Assembly (NCBI GenBank): GCA_026991005.1
Contig: JALXCH010000371.1
Span: forward strand, 1 to 5,230
DNA length: 5,230 nucleotides
Reading direction: 5' to 3'
Source of the DNA: Calditrichia bacterium
Lineage (GTDB): Bacteria; Calditrichota; Calditrichia; RBG-13-44-9
Below the pieces are notes generated by a model. That model did no database searches. It saw only the letters and a list, made by a program, of their open reading frames with translations, and was not told the origin of the DNA. The position numbers were made by a program, and so were the translations under genes. Positions 1 to 5,230 of this stretch are shown here, piece after piece; the stretch's first letter is position 1, and every line of letters begins with the position of its first letter.

Positions 1-210
1 TCCTCCAATAATACAGGTCGCTTTCTCTCGGAAATAGTTTTACACTCCTCCTGATGCTCTAGTGCTCCTGTAAAAAATAAATTGTAACATGGGATGTTGG
101 AAAGGGAATAATAAAGTACTAAAAAAAGGGAAAGCATTGCTTTTTTGATATTGCAGATTCAACCGTATCCTCATAAAACCTGTTTTTACTTGATACAACA
201 TCACTCTCCA
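1..210. other. Intergenic region with no convincing gene
   Basis: Past the terminator there are about 210 AT-rich bases. The minus strand has TTGGAGGA at 1-8, a good Shine-Dalgarno that would place a start codon just left of the window, plus a second AGGAGGA near 46-52 followed at once by GTG TAA. A 53-codon minus-strand frame (40-201) exists but looks spurious. The stretch is probably the promoter and leader region of the next minus-strand gene. Confidence 0.5.
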
Positions 211-253
211 TTAAAAAAGGACAGGGTTCTCCCCGGGGATGGGAGAACCCTGT
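211..253 (-). terminator. Intrinsic terminator of the secreted Asp-box protein gene
   Basis: A perfect 13-bp inverted repeat (221-233 with 241-253) encloses a 7-nt loop at 234-240. On the minus strand the hairpin is followed after two C by six T (complement of 213-218). It starts 11 nt past the TAA at 264-266. The plus-strand side has no T-run, so it is directional and ends minus-strand transcription. Confidence 0.93.
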
Positions 254-263
254 TAATTACAAT

Positions 264-2222
264 TTATTTCACCAGCATCATCTTTGTGAGGCGTTGTTCG
301 TTATCCGCTTTTACCCGCAGGATGTACACACCACTGGGTTGGCTGCTGGCATCCCAGGTTAGCTTGTATTCACCGGGAGTCAGAACGCCATGATGCAAAT
401 TGGCTACCTTTTCGCCCAGTACGTTAAAGACGGTTACATCCACATTGGCTTTTTTATTCAACAGGAAGCGAATGTTGGTTTGCGGGTTAAAGGGATTGGG
501 ATAATTCTGGAAAAGCGTAAAGCTGCTAGGTACGGTGTTGTCGTTTTGTTCGATGCTGTTCCAGGGACCCGGGAAGTTTTTGGCTTCGGCCAGATAGTAC
601 CACTGCACATGGTCTGCCAGCATTGAAACCGGCGGGGGCAGAGGTCGAGATAGATCAGCAATCATGAAACCAATGTAAGTTTTTCCGTTATCCGTCTCGG
701 ACCATTTCGTCCGGGTAGAAAGCCGCACACCGTACACACACACACTGCTATCTTTGACCACATGGAGGGGTTCCGACCAGGTAACACCACCATCCTTGGA
801 AATGGCTGCCCAGAGGTCCAGATTGAAATCATCATCATTTTCCCGTCGTGGTATTGGAGAAGGGGTTAAATCGGTGCGATCCCGATCCACCCAGGCTGCA
901 TAGAGATTCCCCTGATCGTCGTAACCCAGGTCAATTTCGTTGGTAAAGGTGTAATTGCCCACAGAGTCGCCTTCCAGGAAACCGGCAGGCCAATAAATAC
1001 GGCTCATCTGCCAGGTCTGGCCGCTATCGGCACTCCACAAATGCCAGAAACCGGACCATTCAGGATGCGGATAATATCCACCACTGGCAGCCGGGACACC
1101 CCAGCCCAAGGTTCCAGCAAAGTGAATCACATTATCCGGAGTGACAATCATATCAAAATCGTAGGTAAACAACAGGGTAGCCGGACCCACATAGTAGGTA
1201 CCCGTTTCGGGATTAATAATCGAGTCGGCCAGGGTGATCTGATCGGGAATTCCCAGGTCGCTCCATTCAAAACGCACCGGGGTATTCCAGGTCTGGCCAT
1301 AATCATAGGTAGTACACAAAATCACCTTAAAATCCTGATCCGGAGCACCGACATAGCGTCCGGTGGACATCCAGGCACCAAAGCCGCCCGTTCCCCAATA
1401 GAAAATAGGATTATTCATTTCGAATAGAGTGTTGGGCCAATTTACCACCGTAGCATCAAATGTCCAGGTACTTAAATCTGTGCTGGTACCATGCGTCCAG
1501 GTGAAATCGCCATTATTTAAATGGCATTCCCACACACCACCATAGTGGTAAGTTCCACTGGCATCTTTCACCACAGAACTACTTCCCAGCCATAAACCAC
1601 CAACGCCTGTTCCGGGATTGGGGGAAACATTAACGGGGTTAATAAAACCGCCGGCAAAAGGTCCCCAACCAAACAGGTCGAAACTAATGTACCCTTCAGA
1701 TTGTTCGGTAGGTGGCATTCCCGACATATACTGGTTCCAGACCGGAACCGGACCCAGATCCGTGGCCACAAAACTGGGATAACGTCCACCAATTCCTGGA
1801 GGACTCAGATTGTTGATATAATCAAAGAATGTCATATTGTTGTAGGCAAATCCCGCATTTGCATCCAGTTCCATCACACCGATAATTCCGGTGTTGGGAT
1901 CGCCCGGTACATATTTGCGGTAGCATGCTCCGTACCACCCATTACCGGAAGCATCCTCGGCATAATCCACCGAATGCATCTGACTGACATACCAGCCATA
2001 GCCATTACGAGCCGAGTCGAAGAGCACCGAATTCATCAGGGTTGGTGCACCCATGGTACCTCTGGTGACTTCGGAATTTGCCAGAGGCCGATCCATCGGC
2101 TGCGGCGCTTTGGCTTGAATTTTCATTTTGTACGGTACAAACTTGGTTGTGGTAGCTCCCGAAAAACCAACCCACAAAACTACCAGGGCGAGAGCTAATA
2201 ATGGTAGTACCCGTAACCTCAT
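264..2222 (-). CDS. Secreted Asp-box (BNR/sialidase-like) protein with type IX secretion sorting domain
   Basis: This 652-residue exported protein of unknown substrate has three recognisable parts. Residues 1-23 form a signal peptide (basic MRLR, a Leu/Val-rich core, likely cleavage after SGA). The middle holds Asp-box motifs at about 304-312 (TTYDYGQTW), 397-404 (SADSGQTW) and 475-482 (SKDGGVTW), the hairpin signature of sialidase-type and related beta-propellers. An acidic stretch near 462-470 (NDDDFNLDLW) precedes the third. Residues from about 565 on, with NYPNPFNP at 573-580 and a final KMMLVK, match the Por/type IX C-terminal sorting domain, so the protein should be exported across the outer membrane and anchored or released. 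I see no clear sialidase arginine triad or RIP motif, so enzymatic activity is unproven; adhesion or glycan binding is equally possible. Residues 55-260 have no family I can name. ATG 2222 follows AAGGAGGT with 4-5 nt spacing. It has its own promoter and terminator and appears monocistronic. Confidence 0.93.
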   Translation of the reverse strand: MRLRVLPLLALALVVLWVGFSGATTTKFVPYKMKIQAKAPQPMDRPLANSEVTRGTMGAPTLMNSVLFDSARNGYGWYVSQMHSVDYAEDASGNGWYGACYRKYVPGDPNTGIIGVMELDANAGFAYNNMTFFDYINNLSPPGIGGRYPSFVATDLGPVPVWNQYMSGMPPTEQSEGYISFDLFGWGPFAGGFINPVNVSPNPGTGVGGLWLGSSSVVKDASGTYHYGGVWECHLNNGDFTWTHGTSTDLSTWTFDATVVNWPNTLFEMNNPIFYWGTGGFGAWMSTGRYVGAPDQDFKVILCTTYDYGQTWNTPVRFEWSDLGIPDQITLADSIINPETGTYYVGPATLLFTYDFDMIVTPDNVIHFAGTLGWGVPAASGGYYPHPEWSGFWHLWSADSGQTWQMSRIYWPAGFLEGDSVGNYTFTNEIDLGYDDQGNLYAAWVDRDRTDLTPSPIPRRENDDDFNLDLWAAISKDGGVTWSEPLHVVKDSSVCVYGVRLSTRTKWSETDNGKTYIGFMIADLSRPLPPPVSMLADHVQWYYLAEAKNFPGPWNSIEQNDNTVPSSFTLFQNYPNPFNPQTNIRFLLNKKANVDVTVFNVLGEKVANLHHGVLTPGEYKLTWDASSQPSGVYILRVKADNEQRLTKMMLVK

Positions 2223-2226
2223 AATG

Positions 2227-2234
2227 ACCTCCTT
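2227..2234 (-). promoter_or_regulatory. Strong ribosome binding site of the secreted Asp-box gene
   Basis: The minus strand reads AAGGAGGT 4 nt before ATG 2222, a near-perfect Shine-Dalgarno match. It fixes the start and implies efficient translation. Confidence 0.85.
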
Positions 2235-2301
2235 ACAATTAATTATGAATGGTTTGATTAGTTAAAACAATTTTGCTACCCCAAGGTACCAATTTTTTTT
2301 A

Positions 2302-2329
2302 AATATAAAAATTGTTCGGAATTAATCAA
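2302..2329 (-). promoter_or_regulatory. Candidate sigma70-type promoter for the secreted Asp-box gene
   Basis: On the minus strand TTGATT (2324-2329) and TATATT (2302-2307) are separated by 16 nt, close to the -35/-10 consensus. Transcription would start near 2295, leaving an untranslated leader of roughly 70 nt before ATG 2222. The region is very AT-rich, so a chance match is possible, and FCB-group promoters can differ from the classic consensus. Confidence 0.45.
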
Positions 2330-2337
2330 GTAATTTG

Positions 2338-2368
2338 TTAAAAATTAACCACAGAATAACACCTCCTG
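2338..2368 (-). promoter_or_regulatory. Orphan strong Shine-Dalgarno with a four-codon ORF
   Basis: The minus strand carries CAGGAGGTG (2360-2368), then 7 nt, then GTG GTT AAT TTT TAA (2352-2338). A site this close to consensus normally marks a real gene, yet the frame closes after four codons. It lies just upstream of, and partly outside, the candidate promoter for the secreted protein gene. It may be the stranded start of a lost gene or a chance match; a leader minigene is a weaker option. Confidence 0.3.
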
Positions 2369-2398
2369 CCGAATCACACCATATTTATTTTTAATGTA

Positions 2399-2519
2399 TT
2401 ACGAAACAACTTCAATTTTCCCGTCAACCATTTTTATTTTATCAAAGATTTTTTTCAGAAACCGCCTGGAACGCAGTGGGAAGGTAATAGTATTGCTGGA
2501 CCAATTGCACGATATTCAA
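2399..2519 (-). pseudogene. Possible frameshifted remnant of a short gene
   Basis: A minus-strand frame opens at TTG 2519, 5 nt after AAAGGA (2525-2530), and reads about 25 codons (NIVQLVQQYYYLPTAFQAV and on) to a TGA at 2442-2444. A second frame across the same A7 run (complement of 2449-2455) continues in coding style, ending KMVDGKIEVVS at a TAA at 2399-2401. With six A instead of seven, the two join into one 39-codon ORF. Further upstream the first frame reads RVERLIGEKTVSF before a TAA at 2529-2531, so there may be a second lesion. I recognise no family. This could be a decayed gene, a sequencing error in the homopolymer, or chance; the opposite strand is also open here (2394-2600). Confidence 0.25.
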
Positions 2520-2575
2520 ACAATTCCTTTAAAACGAAACTGTTTTCTCACCAATAAGCCGCTCTACCCTTTAAG

Positions 2576-2917
2576 TTATTCATTCAACAATCCCGGATAA
2601 TATTCTCCAATTTTCTGCAAAACATCGTTTCCTATATCCGTAAATTCCACACCGACCCGGTATTCCTCCTCACCGATTTTTTCCACATGGCGGACTTTTC
2701 CCTGAATGTGAATCACATCATCTCCCACAGCCAGATGCAAGCGTACCGGTGCATCAACCGGGAAAGCCTGGCGGTCGGTAATCTGAATGCCCGTGCGGCT
2801 TAAATTTTCGCTCAGTGCCATCCCGGATAATATCACTTGCTCTTGCTCGTTTAATACATCATACGAAATAAAGTGCCTGGCATCGATACGAGAGGACTTT
2901 CGCATATCCTGACTCAT
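2576..2917 (-). CDS. PilZ-domain protein, probable cyclic di-GMP receptor
   Basis: The 113-residue protein is essentially one PilZ domain. The two c-di-GMP-binding signatures are visible: an RxxxR motif at residues 10-14 (RIDAR; RKSSR at 6-10 overlaps it) and an NxSxxG motif at 38-43 (NLSRTG). GKVRHVEK (73-80) and the closing VGVEF (88-92) also match the PilZ barrel. There is no extra output domain or transmembrane segment, so it probably acts by binding a partner protein in the cytoplasm when c-di-GMP rises. ATG 2917 is supported by AAGAGGA (2922-2928) 4 nt upstream, right after the TAA of the preceding gene. In this family such proteins often control polysaccharide synthesis, motility or surface attachment. 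The nearby manC makes the first plausible, but the target cannot be read from the sequence. Confidence 0.9.
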   Translation of the reverse strand: MSQDMRKSSRIDARHFISYDVLNEQEQVILSGMALSENLSRTGIQITDRQAFPVDAPVRLHLAVGDDVIHIQGKVRHVEKIGEEEYRVGVEFTDIGNDVLQKIGEYYPGLLNE

Positions 2918-2921
2918 GGAG

Positions 2922-2928
2922 TCCTCTT
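2922..2928 (-). promoter_or_regulatory. Ribosome binding site of the PilZ gene, directly after the upstream stop
   Basis: AAGAGGA begins immediately after the TAA at 2929-2931 and ends 4 nt before ATG 2917. Ribosomes ending the small upstream gene would be delivered onto this site, in line with coupled expression. Confidence 0.75.
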
Positions 2929-3228
2929 TTATGATTTATTTACAATATATTCTCGAATTCTGGGAGATAAAAATATTTTCTCCGTGTCGAGCTCTTTAAG
3001 CTGAGAAAGCAACAACTCAATTTTTTGCTCCATCGTCTGATGTTTGTTAACAAAAAAATAAGGAGCACCTTCCACCAGGCAATATCCTCCACGAAACCGT
3101 CCCGGTTCGACACGCACAGTAATTCCCAGCTTCCCGTAAACCTCGCACAATTCCTCAAATAATTGCTGCTGTTCCTGGGTTATTTTCTCGGAATATTTCC
3201 GCTTCTTTCTTTTCTTATAAGTATTCAT
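2929..3228 (-). CDS. Small basic protein of unknown function overlapping the manC 3' end
   Basis: I do not recognise a named family. From ATG 3228 it has 99 residues: a strongly basic start (KKRKKRK, residues 5-11), a helical acidic/Gln-rich segment (about 13-34), a probable beta region with GRFRGGYCLVEG (43-54) and FFVNKHQ (58-64), a second helix (66-80), and an ending with IFLSPRIREYI (85-95). It has no signal peptide or membrane segment and one to two Cys. The start is uncertain: ATG 3228 overlaps manC by 14 nt, ATG 3237 by 23 nt, and TTG 3258 sits directly against AAGGAGG with no spacer, which is too close. None has an ideally spaced ribosome site, so initiation may depend on translation of manC. 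It lies 11 nt before pilZ. The organised, charged, gap-free frame and tight packing argue it is real. My impression is that similar short proteins ending in a 'LSPxIRE'-like motif occur in FCB-group genomes, but I cannot verify this. Confidence 0.82.
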   Translation of the reverse strand: MNTYKKRKKRKYSEKITQEQQQLFEELCEVYGKLGITVRVEPGRFRGGYCLVEGAPYFFVNKHQTMEQKIELLLSQLKELDTEKIFLSPRIREYIVNKS

Positions 3229-4294
3229 CCAGACCATTCTTTTTGAGTTCTTCCACAACCTCCTTCACATCCTGACTCCGGCTCCGGCGGGTAATGAGCA
3301 AGGCATCTCCGGTATCCACAATAATTAAATTGTGAACGCCTACCAATGCAACTAATTTATCAGGAGCAAACACATAATTTTCTCCGGAATCCACCGAAAT
3401 TAAATGGCGGGTTTCGCCAGCATTTTTGTTTTTGTCCTTGGCGGATATCTCGTAAACCACTTCCCAGCTTCCCACATCATTCCAGCCCATGTCCGTAGGA
3501 ATCACATAAACGTTCTCCGCCGTCTGCATCACCCCGTAATCAATGGAGATTCCCCGAATTCGCCGATACACATCTTCCACCACTTCCATTAACGATGGTT
3601 TACCCCAGTGCTGCTTGATTTCGTTCAACCCTTCATGGAGTTCGGGAAGCTTTTCCTCAATTTCCTTTAAAATAGTTGAGGCACGCCAGATAAACATTCC
3701 GCTGTTCCAGTAAAAATCGCCGCTTTCCAGAAACCGTTCGGCTGTTTCTCGATTGGGCTTTTCGGCAAATGTTTTTACCCGGTAAATGTTGTGATTATTG
3801 AACGAACTAACCATTTCTCCCCGTTGAATGTATCCGTAGCCGGTAGCCGGATAGGAAGGTTCAATTCCCAGTGTAATCAAACCTCCGGAACTGTGAGCAA
3901 ATTCGACCGCGTGCTGAATAACCTGCTGGAATTCCGAGACCTTTTTCACCAGATGATCTGCAGGCAACACTACCATCACTCCTTCGGCATCCACCTGTTG
4001 AATACGCGATGCCGCCAGGCCAATGCAGGGTGCAGTATTCCGCCCAAACGGTTCCAGAATAAAATTCTCGTCGCTCAGTTCCGGTAACTGCTGGTGAATG
4101 ATCTCTTTCTGATCTCGATTGGTTACAATGAGCACATTTTCCGGTTTCACCAGTCCCTGCAATCGTCGGTAAGTGGCCTGGATCATGGTTTCGTGATCGA
4201 TAATATTTAAAACCTGCTTGGGATTTTTAGCACGACTGCGAGGCCAAAAACGTGTCCCCACTCCTCCCGCCATTAGTACCGCATAAACGTTCAT
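3215..4294 (-). CDS. manC: Mannose-1-phosphate guanylyltransferase (GDP-mannose pyrophosphorylase)
   Basis: This cytoplasmic enzyme makes GDP-mannose from mannose 1-phosphate and GTP, the donor for mannose, fucose and rhamnose-type sugars in polysaccharides and glycans. The 359 residues show the family's landmarks in order: the nucleotide-binding LMAGGVGTRFWPRS loop (7-20) with PKQ at 25-27, EPFGRNTAP (81-89), LPADH (110-114), GYGY (152-155), FAEKP (176-180), FYWNSGMFIW (194-203), SIDYGV (250-255) and DMGWNDVGSW (268-277), then a beta-helix-like tail. The length matches the short single-domain form; the roughly 100-residue phosphomannose isomerase domain of the long bifunctional ManC/AlgA type is absent, so mannose 6-phosphate must be made by another enzyme. 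I chose ATG at 4294 because AAGAGGG (4303-4309) lies 8 nt upstream; an in-frame TTG at 4300 is only 2 nt from that site. The function is firm; the symbol is by family and could also be written cpsB, rfbM or gmp. Confidence 0.95.
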   Translation of the reverse strand: MNVYAVLMAGGVGTRFWPRSRAKNPKQVLNIIDHETMIQATYRRLQGLVKPENVLIVTNRDQKEIIHQQLPELSDENFILEPFGRNTAPCIGLAASRIQQVDAEGVMVVLPADHLVKKVSEFQQVIQHAVEFAHSSGGLITLGIEPSYPATGYGYIQRGEMVSSFNNHNIYRVKTFAEKPNRETAERFLESGDFYWNSGMFIWRASTILKEIEEKLPELHEGLNEIKQHWGKPSLMEVVEDVYRRIRGISIDYGVMQTAENVYVIPTDMGWNDVGSWEVVYEISAKDKNKNAGETRHLISVDSGENYVFAPDKLVALVGVHNLIIVDTGDALLITRRSRSQDVKEVVEELKKNGLDEYL

Positions 4295-4302
4295 ATACAA
4301 TT

Positions 4303-4309
4303 CCCTCTT
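4303..4309 (-). promoter_or_regulatory. Ribosome binding site of manC overlapping the upstream stop codon
   Basis: AAGAGGG shares its first two bases with the TAA that ends the TPR lipoprotein gene and lies 8 nt before ATG 4294. It decides between ATG 4294 and the TTG at 4300, and suggests translational coupling of manC to the lipoprotein gene. Confidence 0.75.
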
Positions 4310-5230
4310 ATTTCTCGTCCAGATTTAACAACTTGCCATATTCCTTAATTCGTTCTTTTACTAAAGGATGATCGGGTATTTCTTTACGGACAGCCATTAA
4401 ATATAAACGGGCTGCCTGGTAATTTTTCTGATGCACATAAGCATCAATGAGGTTCAACCAGGGCGCAACCGAGCCGGGATTAATTTTTAAAGCGGCTTTG
4501 AAATGAGAAATAGCTTTGTCGTATTGCCCCAGGGTATCCAGAATGTACCCCAGATTATTGTGTGCCTGAGGATGTTGAGGATTTTTCTGGAGCGCTTTCT
4601 TCAAACAATAAAGTGCGCTGTCCGTTTCTCCGTAATAAAAATATGCGACCCCCAGATTATTCCAGGCATCCACATAATTGCTATCGATGGCCAGCGCTTT
4701 TTTATATAATTGAATCTGTAACTCCAGACTATCTTTGTGGGCGGCATCTTCAAAAATTTCCCAGGCAGATATTTTCAACCTTCCGTTTAAAATATCCCGG
4801 GTCTTATCGCGATTTAGCTTGGCCTGATGATAATTGGGATTTACTTCGAGCGCTTTATTGAAATATTTTAACGCCTGGGGATACTTGCCTTGAAGGAAAT
4901 ACATATATCCCAAATTATTCCAGGCCTGATAGTAAGCGGTATCTTTTTCCACAGCGCGGGAAAAATAATAGATGGCACTATCCAGCTTTCCGCTCCGGTG
5001 ATAAGCCAGTCCCACAAAATTGTACACTTCCGCGTCATCCGGAATGTACTGCAGGGCCTTTTTCCATTTTTGAATTGCTTGAGGGTACTGCTTTGCCTGA
5101 TAGAAATCTATTCCATCGCTAACGTAATTTTCGGCAAGGATTGCTTTTTCTTCTTCGCTGAGTTCCGGGGGTTTTCTTTTGAATAGATGGGTACAACCAA
5201 TGAAGAGGAAATAAAACGCAAGTGCGAAAA
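4308..5230 (-). CDS. TPR-repeat lipoprotein (5' end outside the window)
   Basis: The reading frame stays open from the TAA at 4308-4310 to the right edge, giving 306 residues with the first few missing. A GTG at 5027 could be mistaken for the start, but the frame continues upstream with good coding sequence, so that GTG is internal. The visible N-terminus is a hydrophobic stretch ending in LFIGC, followed by THLFKRK. This resembles the end of a lipoprotein signal peptide with the lipid-bearing Cys at visible residue 12, although Phe at -3 is less usual than Leu. About six TPR units follow, near residues 33-65, 66-99, 100-133, 186-219, 220-253 and 254-287, with a half unit near 163-185. Two carry near-identical AWNNLG starts, so internal duplication is likely. 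TPR arrays bind proteins; the partner is unknown. The protein is expected to be membrane-anchored on the periplasmic side or outer membrane. It is the first visible gene of a block with manC, 13 nt downstream. Confidence 0.88.
   Translation of the reverse strand, partial: FALAFYFLFIGCTHLFKRKPPELSEEEKAILAENYVSDGIDFYQAKQYPQAIQKWKKALQYIPDDAEVYNFVGLAYHRSGKLDSAIYYFSRAVEKDTAYYQAWNNLGYMYFLQGKYPQALKYFNKALEVNPNYHQAKLNRDKTRDILNGRLKISAWEIFEDAAHKDSLELQIQLYKKALAIDSNYVDAWNNLGVAYFYYGETDSALYCLKKALQKNPQHPQAHNNLGYILDTLGQYDKAISHFKAALKINPGSVAPWLNLIDAYVHQKNYQAARLYLMAVRKEIPDHPLVKERIKEYGKLLNLDEK

Larger units (their letters stand above)
2223..2575. other. 353-base intergenic region
   Basis: This lies between the PilZ gene and the secreted protein gene. 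From right to left it holds the possible short gene remnant, the orphan Shine-Dalgarno, an AT-rich promoter candidate and the ribosome site for the secreted protein gene. I found no hairpin with a T-run behind the PilZ gene; the best inverted repeat (AAAAC/GTTTT around 2530-2545) is short and not followed by T. So the end of the upstream operon transcript is not visible here. Confidence 0.7.

Noticed and set aside
127..147. Short hairpin AAAGC-ATT-GCTTT flanked by A and T runs
   Set aside because: Only 5 bp with a 3-nt loop; too weak to call a second terminator.
40..201. 53-codon minus-strand ORF from ATG 201, with a GGAG 4 nt upstream
   Set aside because: The product is dominated by Phe, Leu and Gln from AT-rich T-runs, has no recognisable motif, and starts directly behind a terminator; it overlaps what looks like the leader of the next gene.
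1041..2198. Long plus-strand ORFs at 1041-1427 and 1701-2198
   Set aside because: Antisense shadows of the secreted protein gene; no ribosome sites and no recognisable domains.
2236..2270. Alternative promoter TTGTTT...CATAAT close to the secreted protein gene
   Set aside because: Transcription would start at or inside the Shine-Dalgarno, so it could not drive normal translation.
2550..2578. tRNA-like string on the minus strand (GGTAGAGCGGCTTATTGGT)
   Set aside because: It resembles a tRNA D-arm half, but the partner strand pairs poorly and there is no anticodon stem, T-arm or acceptor stem in register.
2394..2600. 68-codon plus-strand ORF overlapping the PilZ gene end
   Set aside because: No Shine-Dalgarno or promoter upstream, its end runs antisense into pilZ, and the minus strand offers an equally coding-like reading; I cannot choose it over chance.
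4540..4930. Repeated short DNA strings such as (a/c)ccagattattcca
   Set aside because: They are the coding trace of the conserved NNLG positions of the TPR units, not an independent repeat element or CRISPR array.

Overview
The window looks like chromosomal DNA from an AT-leaning member of the Fibrobacteres-Chlorobi-Bacteroidetes (FCB) side of the bacterial tree, most like Calditrichota, Ignavibacteria or Marinimicrobia-type lineages. The main clue is the C-terminus of the large secreted protein, which carries the 'NYPNPFNP' type IX secretion (Por) sorting domain typical of those groups. The placement is an inference from protein style, not from a marker gene. All convincing genes lie on the minus strand, so the window is best read from right to left.

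Right part (5230 down to 2576): a tightly packed, apparently co-transcribed block of four genes. The first is a TPR-repeat lipoprotein whose first codons lie just beyond the right edge. Next come a mannose-1-phosphate guanylyltransferase (manC type, single domain), a basic protein of about 99 residues that I cannot name and that starts inside the 3' end of manC, and a small PilZ-domain protein expected to bind cyclic di-GMP. Gaps are 13 nt, an overlap, and 11 nt. At two junctions the Shine-Dalgarno (SD) sequence sits on or just after the upstream stop codon, which fits translational coupling. The set suggests GDP-mannose supply for surface polysaccharide or glycan, encoded beside an outer-membrane scaffold-type lipoprotein and a c-di-GMP sensor. 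That functional link is inferred from context only.

Middle (2223-2575): 353 bases without a convincing intact gene. It holds what may be a frameshifted remnant of a short gene (2399-2519), an orphan strong SD followed by a four-codon ORF (2338-2368), a sigma70-like promoter (2302-2329) and the ribosome binding site for the next gene. I see no clear terminator behind the pilZ gene.

Left part (2222 down to 264): one 652-residue secreted protein with a signal peptide, three Asp-box (BNR/sialidase-fold) motifs and a type IX sorting domain. It is followed by a textbook intrinsic terminator (211-253). Positions 1-210 hold no convincing gene; an SD-like sequence at the very left edge hints that another minus-strand gene starts just outside the window.

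I do not see a mobile element, CRISPR array, RNA gene or defence system. The items most worth a second look are the unnamed small protein, its pairing with PilZ and ManC, and the damaged-looking intergenic region.
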